A stretch of DNA of 64,000 nt from Betaproteobacteria bacterium. GTDB lineage: Bacteria; Pseudomonadota; Gammaproteobacteria; Burkholderiales; Burkholderiaceae_C. The stretch is taken from contig JADJWD010000004.1 in NCBI GenBank assembly GCA_016716535.1, positions 372,001 through 436,000 on the forward strand. The letters run 5' to 3'. Position numbers and translations under genes: made by a program. Of the stretch, positions 55,775-64,000 are shown in pieces. Numbering within the stretch: position 1 is the first letter of the stretch; the number at the start of each line of letters is the position of its first letter. The notes beneath the pieces are model-generated. The model was not told the origin of the DNA, made no database searches, and saw only the letters and a program-made list of their open reading frames with translations.

Positions 55775-56340
55775 GGCCCTGAGGGCCTGGCCGGCCCCCC
55801 GCGCACGTGCGAGGCCACAGCGAGCATGCGCGCGCCGATGCGCAGGCCGCGGCGCTCGGCCTCGTCGGGCGCCACCTCGAAGCGCACGCGAGCGTCGCGC
55901 ACGACGAAGTTGATCATCGCGCCGTCGGCCAGCGCGTCCTCGGACTCGCCGACCAGCAGCACAGCCGGCTGTGCGGCAAAACGCCGCAGCTGCGGCGCGG
56001 CGCGGCGCCCGACGAAGAGCACGTGTGCACCAGCCGGCCGCTCGCCTTCCTTCAGCCGCATCGCAAGCACCGGGCGCGCGCCGACGGTGCGCCCGGCGAC
56101 GATCTGCTCGAGCTCGGCATGCACGTCGTCGGCACCGACGACGGCGACGACCAGCGGCGCGCCCGGCGCGCCCAGCGCCTCGGCGGGCCACTCGACGAAC
56201 GACAGGAAGCGAAACAGGAACGCCGCCTTGACCTGCTGCTCGAGCACCTGGGCGCCGGCACCACGCGGCGCGCCGAGCGAGCCGAGCAGCGCCCAGGCGA
56301 CGACGAAGACGACGCGGGCGACGAGGTGGGCTGCGCGCAA
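55771..56340 (-). CDS. YfiR-like periplasmic protein (DUF4154)
   Basis: 189 residues, probably from a TTG at 56340 with AAGAGAG close upstream; no ATG or GTG fits. A signal peptide (VVFVVAWALLGSLGAPRGAGA) precedes VKAAFLFRFLSFVEWPAEAL, the hallmark first helix of DUF4154, and later HVLFVGRR and a closing GAMINFVVRDARVRFEV. YfiR in Pseudomonas represses the membrane diguanylate cyclase YfiN from the periplasm; here no cyclase is present. The kinase that overlaps this gene may be its partner. It follows the TonB receptor by 29 bases. Confidence 0.85.
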   Translation of the reverse strand: MRAAHLVARVVFVVAWALLGSLGAPRGAGAQVLEQQVKAAFLFRFLSFVEWPAEALGAPGAPLVVAVVGADDVHAELEQIVAGRTVGARPVLAMRLKEGERPAGAHVLFVGRRAAPQLRRFAAQPAVLLVGESEDALADGAMINFVVRDARVRFEVAPDEAERRGLRIGARMLAVASHVRGGPARPSGP

Positions 56341-56369
56341 CGTGGCTCTCTTGCGGCGGCGCGGGGTCT

Positions 56370-58331
56370 TCAAAAGCGCAGCGTGGCCTTCAGGAAGGCC
56401 GCGCGCTGCAATTCGGCCGCCGCCGGCGCCCACTCGACGTGGCCCGGGTCGAGGAGGTTTTGCAGCAGCAGCGACAGCTCGACGGCGGGCGACACGCGCC
56501 AGCCGAAGCGCACGTCCAGCGCCGTGTAGGCGGGCACACTGCGGTTGGCGAGCGCGTCGTGGTGGCGCGCCAGCGCGTCCAGCTCCCAGCCGCCGCCGAG
56601 GTCGTGCGACGAACGCAGCTTCCACCAGCTGCGCGGGTCGGAGCCGATGCCCTCGGGCGATTGAAGGTCGACGGCACCGGGCTTCACGCTCAGGTCGGTG
56701 TCCAGGCGCGTGTAACCGGCCTGCAACCGCCAGGCGGCGTTGACGGCGAGCGCGCCCCAGGTCTCGAAGCCGCGTGTACGCCCCTCGCGATCGTTGCGCA
56801 CCGTCGCGCCGCCGGGGCCCGGGCTCACCGTGCGCACATCGTCGAGGTCGTGATGGAAGAGCGTCGCCGACAGCGTCGCGCCGGGGCCGAGCTGGCCACG
56901 CCAGCCGACCTCGAGGACCCGCGCCACCTCCGAGCGGAAATCGCCGCCGACGAGCAGGAACGGCGGCGCCCCGGGCAGGTAGAGGTCGCGGTCGAAGCGC
57001 GACGGCGTGCGCACGGCGCGCGACCAGGCGGCCCAGACGAACTGCGCCGGGCTGCGGCGCCAGCCCATGCGCACGCTGGGCAGCCACTCGCTGCCGGTGT
57101 AGGGGTTGTGGTCCAGCTTCGCACCCAGCGAGAGGTCGAGGTCGCTGGCGAGCGCGATCTCGTCGACGGCGTAGACGTTCCAGCTCGCCAGGCTGCGCTC
57201 GGCCGGGAAGAAGGCCAGCGCCGCGCTGTTGTCGATGCGGTCGCGGGAGTAGCGCGCGCCGGCGCCCCACAGCGCCCGGTGCGTGCCGCGCCGCGCCAGC
57301 GTGTGCTGCAGCTCGACGTCGGCGGTGTCCAGGTGCTGCTGCTCGCGCGACGTGGCGTCGTAATACGCCTGCAGACGCAGCGCGTCGCCATCGCGCAGCT
57401 GGCGGTTCCAGCGCGCCAGCAGGTGGGCACCGCGCAGCACCTGTCGGTTGGGCAGCTGATGACCCTCGGCCTCGTAGACGTCGCCTTGCAGCGTGAAGCC
57501 GGCCCGGTCGCTGCCGCGGTCGCCGCCGGTGCCGGCGCCCCAGTCGGCGCGAAAGCCCGCCTGCAGGCGATCCCACCCGTCGTTGCGCGCTGCGCCACCG
57601 GGCTGCTCGAGGTCCTTCCAGCGCCAGCGCTTGACGTAGGCGCGCCAGCGGCCGTCGCCGCCGGCATCCCGGTGGATCTCGCCGCCGTGGCGCACGAACG
57701 CGCCGGTCTCGTTGTGGCCCACCGCCGCACCGGCGAGCGTGCCCTGCGTGTCGGCGGCGCTGCGCGTGATGATGTTGATGACGCCGTTGACGGCATTGGC
57801 GCCCCACAGCACGCCGCCCGGGCCGCTGATGACCTCGATGCGCTGCACGTCCTCGAGCAGCTCGTCCTGCGCTTCCCAGAACACGCCGGAGAACGTCGGC
57901 GTATAGATCGAGCGCCCGTCCATCAGCACGAGCAGCTTGTTGGCCAGCGTGCCGTTGAAGCCCCGCGCCGTGATCGCGTAACCGAGCGCGCCGGCCCGTG
58001 CGATCTGCAAGTTGGGCGCCAGACGCAGCGCCTCCTGCAGACTGGTGGCGCCGGCGCGCCGGATGTCCTCGGCGGTGATGACGTAGGCCGAGCCGAGCGC
58101 AGCGGCCAGCGGCTCGGCGCGGCCGCTGACCGTGGAGACGACGATGTCGGCGAGCTGCTCGAGCGACAGATCGCCGAGGTCACGCGCGGCCAGCAGCGGC
58201 GGCGGCGCCGTCGTGGCGGGCAACGCGGCCGATGCCGGCCTGGCCGGCATCGCGAGACACAGCGCCGCGCCCGTCCCCGCCAGCGCGCGAAGAAGATGCT
58301 TTTGTTGCCGACGACCCTCGTGCCTTCGCAT
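56370..58331 (-). CDS. TonB-dependent outer-membrane receptor
   Basis: 653 residues from the ATG at 58331, which has AGGAG just upstream; a GTG six codons earlier is possible. After a signal peptide come a short TonB-interaction region (LGDLSLEQLADIVVSTVSGR) and the plug (AYVITAEDIRRAGATSLQEA, VLMDGRSIYTPTFSGVFW, VISGPGGVLWGANAVNGVIN). A 22-strand barrel ends in AAFLKATLRF with C-terminal Phe. The LSLEQL start resembles receptors that travel with DUF4154 proteins and hybrid kinases. The ligand is unknown; no Fur box or B12 riboswitch was seen upstream. Confidence 0.93.
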   Translation of the reverse strand: MRRHEGRRQQKHLLRALAGTGAALCLAMPARPASAALPATTAPPPLLAARDLGDLSLEQLADIVVSTVSGRAEPLAAALGSAYVITAEDIRRAGATSLQEALRLAPNLQIARAGALGYAITARGFNGTLANKLLVLMDGRSIYTPTFSGVFWEAQDELLEDVQRIEVISGPGGVLWGANAVNGVINIITRSAADTQGTLAGAAVGHNETGAFVRHGGEIHRDAGGDGRWRAYVKRWRWKDLEQPGGAARNDGWDRLQAGFRADWGAGTGGDRGSDRAGFTLQGDVYEAEGHQLPNRQVLRGAHLLARWNRQLRDGDALRLQAYYDATSREQQHLDTADVELQHTLARRGTHRALWGAGARYSRDRIDNSAALAFFPAERSLASWNVYAVDEIALASDLDLSLGAKLDHNPYTGSEWLPSVRMGWRRSPAQFVWAAWSRAVRTPSRFDRDLYLPGAPPFLLVGGDFRSEVARVLEVGWRGQLGPGATLSATLFHHDLDDVRTVSPGPGGATVRNDREGRTRGFETWGALAVNAAWRLQAGYTRLDTDLSVKPGAVDLQSPEGIGSDPRSWWKLRSSHDLGGGWELDALARHHDALANRSVPAYTALDVRFGWRVSPAVELSLLLQNLLDPGHVEWAPAAAELQRAAFLKATLRF

Positions 58332-58520
58332 GGCTCTCCTCGACTCCACCTCGCTTTTGGCGCCGACGCGCGCGCGAGCCTATCGACAGCGGATTGACCG
58401 CGCCGTGCGCGAGGCGTTTGTTCGGCCGCCGCGCGCCGCTGAACGGCCGCGGGGGCAATCGGCGTGCCGGGAAGAAGTGACGAGCGATCGCGCGACGAGG
58501 CCCGGGCCGGGCCGGCCCTC

Positions 58521-59072
58521 TCAGGCCGGGCGCGTACGGGTGCTGAATGTGCGCTTGAACTTCTCGACCTTCGGCGCGACGACGAAGGCGCAGTAACCCT
58601 GCCCTGGGTTGCGGGCGAAGTAGTGTTGGTGGTCAGCCTCGGCCGGCCAGTAGTTCGCCACCGGCGCGAGTTCGGTGACGACGCGGCCGCGATGCGCCGC
58701 CTGCGCCTCGGCGACGACCTCGCGCACGACCGCCTCCTGCGCCGGCGCATGCCAGTAGATGCCGCTGCGGTATTGCGGGCCGACGTCGTTGCCCTGCCGA
58801 TTCAACGTCGTCGGGTCGTGGATGTGGAAGAAGATCTCGAGGATCTCCGCGAGCGTGATGCGCGCCGGGTCGAAGCGCACCTGCACGACCTCGGCGTGCC
58901 CGGTGCCGCCGCCGCACACCTGCTCGTAGCTCGGCTGCACGACGTGGCCGTTGCTGTAGCCGCTTTCGACGGCGAGCACGCCGTCGACGAGCTCGTACAC
59001 CGCCTCCAGGCACCAGAAGCAGCCGCCGGCCAGCGTGATGGTCTCGGCGTTCGCCGGGATGGAAGTGTTCAT
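58521..59072 (-). CDS. msrA: Peptide methionine sulfoxide reductase A
   Basis: 183 residues. The catalytic motif is GGCFWC with Cys18 as nucleophile, followed by AVYELVDGVLAVESGYSNGH and GTGHAEVVQVRFDP, and a C-terminal region with NYWPAEADHQHYFARNPGQG. It reduces (S)-methionine sulfoxide in proteins using thioredoxin. There is no MsrB fusion and no signal peptide, so it is cytosolic. It is divergent from the YdcF-like gene. Confidence 0.97.
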   Translation of the reverse strand: MNTSIPANAETITLAGGCFWCLEAVYELVDGVLAVESGYSNGHVVQPSYEQVCGGGTGHAEVVQVRFDPARITLAEILEIFFHIHDPTTLNRQGNDVGPQYRSGIYWHAPAQEAVVREVVAEAQAAHRGRVVTELAPVANYWPAEADHQHYFARNPGQGYCAFVVAPKVEKFKRTFSTRTRPA

Positions 59073-59136
59073 CGCGGGCCTCTCCAGTCCTTACACTGCG
59101 GCCCGATTATTCGGCAGGCCCAACGACAACAATCGC

Positions 59137-59943
59137 ATGAACGATTTCTTCCTGTGGCTCGGCCTGGACGCCTGGCGCTCGGTGCTCGGCGCCCTGGTGA
59201 TGCCGCCGGTGCCGTTCATCGTCCTCGTGTTGATCGGCGCGCGGCTGTTCTCGCGCCATCGCGTGCGCGCCTGGCTCGTCGTGCTGCTCGGCTGCCTGGG
59301 CCTGTGGGCAAGCACGACGCACATCGTCGGCCAGGGCCTGACGCACTGGCTGCTGCCGCCCACACGCTCGCTCGCGCCGACCGAGATCGCCGAGTTGAAG
59401 AAGGCACCGCGCACGGCGATCGTCGTGCTCGGCGCCGGCCACCGCGACCTGGCACCCGAGTACGGCGTCTCCGAGCTGCAGCCGATGGGCAACGAGCGGC
59501 TGCGCTACGGGCTGTGGCTGTCGCGCCAGACCGAGTTGCCGGTGCTCTTCACCGGCGGGCGCAGCCACGGCGCGGCCGCGGGGCAGAGCGAGGCCGAGAT
59601 CGCCGCGCGCACCGCCGAGCGCGATTTCAACCGGCCGCTGCGCTGGACCGAAACCGAGTCGCGCGACACGCGCGAGAACGCGCTTCGCTCGGTGGCGCTG
59701 CTCAAGCGCGAAGGCATCGAGCGTGTCGTCGTCGTCACGCACGGCTACCACATGCCGCGCGCGATGGACAACTTCCGCCGCGCCGTCGTGCAGCACGGCG
59801 CCAACATGCAACTCGTCGCCGCGCCGATGGGCATCGTGCCGATGTTCAAGCCGCGCGCGCTGGACTTCGTGCCCACGCGCACCGGCTACCAGCAGGTGAT
59901 GCTGGTGCTGCACGAGTTCTTCGGGCGGCTGGTCGGCGCCTGA
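59137..59943 (+). CDS. YdcF/ElyC-like membrane protein (DUF218)
   Basis: 268 residues. Two N-terminal membrane segments (VMPPVPFIVLVLIGARLF and AWLVVLLGCLGLWASTTHIV) precede a periplasmic DUF218 domain. That domain has AIVVLGAGHRD, VLFTGGRSHGAAAGQSEAE, TESRDTRENALRSVALLKRE and VVVVTHGYHMPRAM, the four standard motifs. E. coli ElyC of this family influences peptidoglycan precursor metabolism at the envelope. No partner gene is adjacent. Confidence 0.9.
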   Translation: MNDFFLWLGLDAWRSVLGALVMPPVPFIVLVLIGARLFSRHRVRAWLVVLLGCLGLWASTTHIVGQGLTHWLLPPTRSLAPTEIAELKKAPRTAIVVLGAGHRDLAPEYGVSELQPMGNERLRYGLWLSRQTELPVLFTGGRSHGAAAGQSEAEIAARTAERDFNRPLRWTETESRDTRENALRSVALLKREGIERVVVVTHGYHMPRAMDNFRRAVVQHGANMQLVAAPMGIVPMFKPRALDFVPTRTGYQQVMLVLHEFFGRLVGA

Positions 59944-59983
59944 CGAGCGAAGTGCGCCGTCGCGCCGGCGACGGCGGCGCGCG

Positions 59984-60466
59984 TCACCAGACGAGCGCGA
60001 CGACGAAGATGCCGACCATCACGAAGGCGATCACCACCTTCGCCAGCATGCCGGCAATGAGGCCGAGCCAGGTGGCGACGCCGACCTTCATCGCCTGGCC
60101 GTGATCGCGGCGCTCGAGGTACTCGCCGATGGCCGCCCCGACGAGCGGCAGGAAGAGCACGCCGACGATGCCGAGCAGCAGCCCGGCGACGGTGCCGATC
60201 GCCGCGCCGACCAACGCCAGCCGGCTGGCGCCGGCCTTCTTGGCTCCGAGCAGGCTGGCGACGTACTCGAGCACCCACGAGATGACGGCCAGCGCCGCCA
60301 GCAGCGCCAGCGTGCCGTAGCCCACGCGCGTGAAGTCGTCGACCCACGCGCCGAGCACCGCGCCGGCCAGCACGAGGGCCGTGCCCGGCAGCGCCGGCAG
60401 CACGGTACCGGCGAGGCCGACGATGATCAGCGCCGTCGAGGCGATCCACAGCAGGGTGTCGTTCAC
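59984..60466 (-). CDS. DUF456 membrane protein
   Basis: 160 residues from a GTG at 60466, chosen because family proteins begin right at the first membrane segment (NDTLLWIASTALIIVGLAGT); an ATG at 60502 would add 12 residues. Four or five hydrophobic segments follow, with the Gly-rich GTVAGLLLGIVGVLFLPLVG and VLPALPGTALVLAGAVLGAW typical of DUF456. It sits in the inner membrane; the function is unknown. It is convergent with the YdcF-like gene. Confidence 0.83.
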   Translation of the reverse strand: MNDTLLWIASTALIIVGLAGTVLPALPGTALVLAGAVLGAWVDDFTRVGYGTLALLAALAVISWVLEYVASLLGAKKAGASRLALVGAAIGTVAGLLLGIVGVLFLPLVGAAIGEYLERRDHGQAMKVGVATWLGLIAGMLAKVVIAFVMVGIFVVALVW

Positions 60467-60674
60467 GCGGCGGTCCGGTGGGGTTGCAGTGACGGCCGGC
60501 ATCCTAGTGCAGCGGGTGTGCCGCACGTCGCGCGGAGAAGCGCGACGACGCCGCGCGAAGTGGGGTCATTGGGCGGTGGTCGCCGTTTGCCTCACACTCC
60601 CGATCCTGTGCGCCGGCACAGCAGGTGAGCTGCCGGCCGCGCGACCTACAACGACCTCTGGAGAACGAAGCGAA

Positions 60675-61685
60675 ATGAAGATCTGGACGAAGGGTGCCAT
60701 CGTCGCCATCGCGGTGGGCGTGGCCGCTGCGCTGGCCTCTGCCGACGCCGACGCCCGGCGCCTGGGCGGCGGCAAGTCGCTCGGCACGCAACGCAGCATG
60801 CCCGAGCGCACCGCGCCGTCGCAGACGCCGCCCACGCAGGCGCCGCAGTCGCCGGGCGCGGCGCCGGGGCAGCAGGTCGCGCCGGCGGGCGCGCCCGCTG
60901 CCGCTGCCGCTGCCGCCCCGGGCGCCGCGGCTGCGGCCGGCAAGCGCTCGTGGATGGGCCCGATCGCCGGCCTCGCCGCAGGCCTGGGCCTCGCAGCGCT
61001 GATGAGCCACCTCGGCCTCGGTGAAGCTTTCGCGAACTTCCTCATGCTGGCGCTGCTCGCCGTGGCGGTGATCGCGCTCGTGATGTTCATCCGCCGTCGC
61101 ATGGCCGGCGGCGTCGCGCGGCCGGCGCTGGCCGGTGCCGGTGCCGCGGGCAACGCGTCATCGTCCGCGCGCGTGGCATGGCCGTCGCCGACGGCCCCCG
61201 CGGGTGCCAGCCCGGCGCCGTTGCAGCGGCAGGCCGAGCCGGCGTTCGACAGCGCGCCGCGCGCGAGCACTGGAGCGGCGGCCTCCGCCCCGCTGGCCCC
61301 GGCCTTCGTCCCCGCCGCGTTCGACAGCGAGAGCTTCGAGCGCATCGCCAAGGCGATCTTCATCCGCATGCAGGCGGCCAACGACGCGGCGAACCTCGAC
61401 GACCTGCGCCAGTTCACGACGCCTCAGATGTTCGCCGAGTTGAAGGTCGACATCCTCGAGCGCGGCAAGGCGCCGCAGGCCACCGAGGTGAAAAGCATCG
61501 AGGCGCGCGTCATCGACGTCGCCGAGGAAGCCGAGCGCCAGGTCGTCAGCGTGCGCTACCGTGGCGAGGTCGTCGAAGCGCCCGGCGCGGCGCCCGAGAA
61601 GTTCGACGAGGTCTGGCACCTCGTGCGGCCGCGCGGCAGCGAAGGCGGCTGGGCGATCGCGGGCATCGAGCAGATGCCGGGCTGA
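60675..61685 (+). CDS. Tim44-like domain membrane protein
   Basis: 336 residues. The signal sequence (IWTKGAIVAIAVGVAAALAS) is followed by RRLGGGKSLGTQR, a motif found right after the signal in bacterial Tim44-like proteins. A Pro/Ala/Gln-rich linker comes next, then two membrane segments (PIAGLAAGLGLAALMSHLGL and FLMLALLAVAVIALVMFIRR), a second linker and a C-terminal Tim44-type fold from about residue 220 (FDSESFERIAKAIFIRMQAA onward). Mitochondrial Tim44 assists protein import; the bacterial role is unclear. It stands alone. Confidence 0.88.
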   Translation: MKIWTKGAIVAIAVGVAAALASADADARRLGGGKSLGTQRSMPERTAPSQTPPTQAPQSPGAAPGQQVAPAGAPAAAAAAAPGAAAAAGKRSWMGPIAGLAAGLGLAALMSHLGLGEAFANFLMLALLAVAVIALVMFIRRRMAGGVARPALAGAGAAGNASSSARVAWPSPTAPAGASPAPLQRQAEPAFDSAPRASTGAAASAPLAPAFVPAAFDSESFERIAKAIFIRMQAANDAANLDDLRQFTTPQMFAELKVDILERGKAPQATEVKSIEARVIDVAEEAERQVVSVRYRGEVVEAPGAAPEKFDEVWHLVRPRGSEGGWAIAGIEQMPG

Positions 61686-61763
61686 GGCCGGCGCCCTCGT
61701 GCTGCCGACGGGCCGCTTCGTGCGGCCCGTTTCCTTTCTTGCGGGCCGGCGTCTCGCAGGCGG

Positions 61764-64000
61764 CTACTTCAGCCAAAGCCTGGCGTTGCGGAACATGCGC
61801 ATCCACGGGCTCGGCGCGGTGATGTCGCCGGCGCCGCGCCAGCTCATCTGCGCGTTGCGGAAGACGCGCTCGGGGTGCGGCATCAGCGCCGTGAAGCGGC
61901 CGTCGGCGGTGGTGACGCCGGTGAGGCCGCCGGCGCTGCCGTTCGGGTTCAAAGGGTAGCGCTCGGTCGGCTGGCCGTGGTGATCGACGAAGCGCAGCGC
62001 GCGCGCCACCGTCGCGGCGTCGCCGCGCTGCGAGAAGTCGGCATAACCCTCGCCGTGCGCCACGGCGATCGGGATGCGGCTGCCGGCCATGCCGGTGAAG
62101 AAGAGGCTCGGGCTCTCCAGCACCTCGACGAGTGACAGCCGCGCCTCGAACTGCTCGCTCTTGTTGCGCGTGAACTTCGGCCACGACGAGGTGCCGGGGA
62201 TCAGCGGCGCGAGTGCCGCCATCATCTGGCAGCCGTTGCACACGCCGAGCGCGAAGACATCGGGCCGCGCAAAGAACGCCGCGAACGCATCGGCGAGCGC
62301 CGGGTTGAAGAGGATCGAGCGCGCCCAGCCCTCGCCGGCCCCGAGCGTGTCGCCGTAGCTGAAGCCGCCGCAGGCCACCAGCCCCTGGAACTGCGCCAGC
62401 CGCGCGCGGCCGGCCTGCAGATCGCTCATGTGCACGTCGAACGTCTCGAAGCCCGCCTGCGCCATCGCGTAGCTCATCTCGAGGTGCGAGTTGACGCCCT
62501 GCTCGCGCAGGATCGCGACGGCCGGGCGCGCGCTGTGCACGGCCGGCGCGGCGAGTGCCTGGGCGCCGGCATCGAACGTCAGGTGCAGGTGCAGCCCCGG
62601 GTCGTCGGCGGCGCCGGCGGCTTCGTGCTCGGCATCGGCACAGACCGGGTTGTCGCGCTGGCGCGCGATGCGCCAGCTCACCGTGTCCCACTCGCGGTGC
62701 AACTCCGCCAGCGGCGCGGCGTAGACGCACTTCGTGTCGCGCCAGACCTCCATCACGCCGCGCGTGTTGGGCTTGCCGATGACATGCGCGTGCCGCGCCA
62801 GGCCGTGCCGGCGCAGCACCGCGATCACAGCATCGCGCTCGCTCGTGCGCACCTGCAGCACGACGCCCGGCTCCTCGTTGAAGAGCGCCTTCAGCGTCAG
62901 CTCGCGCCGCCGCTCGCTGACCTGCCCCGCCCAGTTCTTGCTGTCGCCGTATTCGGCGCGGCTGTCGGCGATGCCGTCGCCTTCGGTGACGAGGATGTCG
63001 ACGTTCAGGCTCACGCCCTGGTGGCCCGCGAACGCCATCTCGCAGACGCAAGACCAGAGGCCGCCGTCGCTGCGGTCGTGGTAGGCGAGGATCTGCCCGG
63101 CCGCGCGCAGTTCGTTGACCGCCGCGACCAGCGCTTTCAGCGCCGCAGGGTCATCGAGGTCCGGCACGCGGTCGCCGAAGCGGCCGAGCACCTGCGCGAG
63201 CATCGAGCCGGCCATGCGCATGCGGCCGGCGCCGAGGTCCACCAGGATCAGCGTCGTGTCGCTGGCATCGGCGGGCGGCGCGAGCTGAGGCGTCAGCGTG
63301 CCGCGCACGTCGGGCAACGCCGCGAAGGCGCTGACGATCAGCGACACCGGCGCGGTGACCTGGCGCTCCTGGCCGCTTGCTGCGTCACGCCAGCGCGTGC
63401 GCATCGACAACGAGTCCTTGCCCACCGGGATGCCGATGCCGAGCGCCGGCGCGAGTTCGAGGCCGACCGCCTTCACGGTGTCGTACAGCGCCGCGTCCTC
63501 GCCCGGCTCGCCGCAGGCGGCCATCCAGTTCGCGCTGAGCTTGACGCGTGAAAGCTCGATCGGCGCGGCCAGCAGGTTCAGCACCGCCTCGGCCACCGCC
63601 ATGCGGCCCGACGCCGGCGCGTCCAGCGCCGCCAGCGGCGTGCGCTCGCCCATCGCCATGACCTCGCCGGCAAGGCCCGCGTAGTCCGCCAGCGTCACCG
63701 CGCAGTCGGCGACCGGCACCTGCCACGGGCCGACCATCGGGTCGCGGTGCGACAGGCCGCCGACCGTGCGGTCGCCGATCGTGATCAGGAACCGCTTGCT
63801 CGCCACCGTCGGATGGCGCAGCACGTCGCGCGCGACGACCGCGAGGTCCACGCCGGTGAGATCGAGCGCCGGCTCTTGGCGCGGCACGCGCTGCACGTCG
63901 CGGTGCATCTTCGGCGGCTTGCCGAGCAGCACCTCCATCGGCATGTCGATCACACGCTCGCCGCTTTCTTGCTGCTCCACTTCGAGCTGCGGCTCGGCCG
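61764..64000 (-). CDS. purL: Phosphoribosylformylglycinamidine synthase, C-terminal part (cut by window edge)
   Basis: About 745 residues are visible and the frame continues beyond 64000, where the N-terminal half would lie. The synthetase portion includes TIGDRTVGGLSHRDPMVGPW, IGIPVGKDSLSMRTRW and DRSDGGLWSCVCEMAFAGHQ. The C-terminal glutaminase domain has GVCNGCQMMAALAPLIPG (nucleophile Cys) and HPERVFR with the catalytic His. It makes FGAM in purine synthesis with glutamine as ammonia donor, as a single large gammaproteobacterial/betaproteobacterial-type chain. Confidence 0.97.
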   Translation of the reverse strand, partial: AEPQLEVEQQESGERVIDMPMEVLLGKPPKMHRDVQRVPRQEPALDLTGVDLAVVARDVLRHPTVASKRFLITIGDRTVGGLSHRDPMVGPWQVPVADCAVTLADYAGLAGEVMAMGERTPLAALDAPASGRMAVAEAVLNLLAAPIELSRVKLSANWMAACGEPGEDAALYDTVKAVGLELAPALGIGIPVGKDSLSMRTRWRDAASGQERQVTAPVSLIVSAFAALPDVRGTLTPQLAPPADASDTTLILVDLGAGRMRMAGSMLAQVLGRFGDRVPDLDDPAALKALVAAVNELRAAGQILAYHDRSDGGLWSCVCEMAFAGHQGVSLNVDILVTEGDGIADSRAEYGDSKNWAGQVSERRRELTLKALFNEEPGVVLQVRTSERDAVIAVLRRHGLARHAHVIGKPNTRGVMEVWRDTKCVYAAPLAELHREWDTVSWRIARQRDNPVCADAEHEAAGAADDPGLHLHLTFDAGAQALAAPAVHSARPAVAILREQGVNSHLEMSYAMAQAGFETFDVHMSDLQAGRARLAQFQGLVACGGFSYGDTLGAGEGWARSILFNPALADAFAAFFARPDVFALGVCNGCQMMAALAPLIPGTSSWPKFTRNKSEQFEARLSLVEVLESPSLFFTGMAGSRIPIAVAHGEGYADFSQRGDAATVARALRFVDHHGQPTERYPLNPNGSAGGLTGVTTADGRFTALMPHPERVFRNAQMSWRGAGDITAPSPWMRMFRNARLWLK

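Noticed and set aside
58332..58520. Possible cobalamin riboswitch or Fur box upstream of the TonB receptor
   Set aside because: None of the conserved cobalamin-aptamer blocks nor a convincing Fur palindrome could be found.

Overview
The window is a high-GC chromosomal segment that reads as a member of the Burkholderiales (Betaproteobacteria), probably close to the Rubrivivax/Leptothrix/Sphaerotilus group. This placement rests on a Bug-family solute receptor, the order thrS-infC-rpmI-rplT-pheS-pheT-ihfA-merR, a dapC-dapD-pilU-dapE-prmB run, a stand-alone ribB behind an FMN riboswitch, and dyad CTG-N10-CAG SOS boxes. It is an inference from gene content, not a database result. Most genes are ordinary core genes. 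No CRISPR array, insertion sequence, integrase or rRNA gene was seen.

Layout. 1-9.8 kb: end of a TRAP/TAXI uptake operon (fused permease, DUF1850, receptor), an FAD oxidoreductase, yaaA and a YpfH-like esterase separated by an 18-base G run, a Bug receptor with a frameshifted end, an M20 hydrolase, a VOC protein, a WYL regulator and a PaaI thioesterase. 9.9-23 kb: a stress and ion-transport block made of a chimeric gene remnant, lon plus an Hsp20 gene, a host-attachment-type protein, a zinc alcohol dehydrogenase, two universal stress proteins (one truncated), a frameshifted P-type cation ATPase, a Na+/Ca2+-exchanger-type protein, a CBS protein, a truncated Kef-type antiporter and a beta-CASP ribonuclease. 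An Fnr/Anr-like site lies ahead of the first universal stress gene, and the block ends at a tRNA-Pro(GGG). 23-31.3 kb: the thrS-to-merR translation operon on the minus strand.

31.3-41.7 kb: a patatin-like lipase, tex, ribB with its FMN riboswitch, zipA-smc, and queF overlapping a SET-domain gene. 41.7-50 kb: an alpha/beta hydrolase and the lysine/diaminopimelate run with pilU, prmB and an ABC-F ATPase, most of them linked by 4-base overlaps. 50-53.5 kb: a secreted protein with calcium-binding-type repeats, an asparaginase, and lexA with two SOS boxes followed by two unknown genes. 53.5-64 kb: a TonB receptor/YfiR-like/hybrid-kinase operon, msrA, small membrane proteins, a Tim44-like protein and the C-terminal part of purL.

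The most interesting signal is upstream of thrS. A 15-codon leader peptide carries three consecutive Phe codons and three Thr codons. It is followed by a GC segment that can pair with the 5' arm of a strong terminator, so it looks like a classical ribosome-mediated attenuator placed ahead of the whole ThrRS/PheRS operon. infC in the same operon appears to start at ATC. Three single-base frameshifts (Bug receptor, P-type ATPase, DUF932-like remnant) and the G18 run suggest either real phase variation and decay or uncorrected indels in the assembly.
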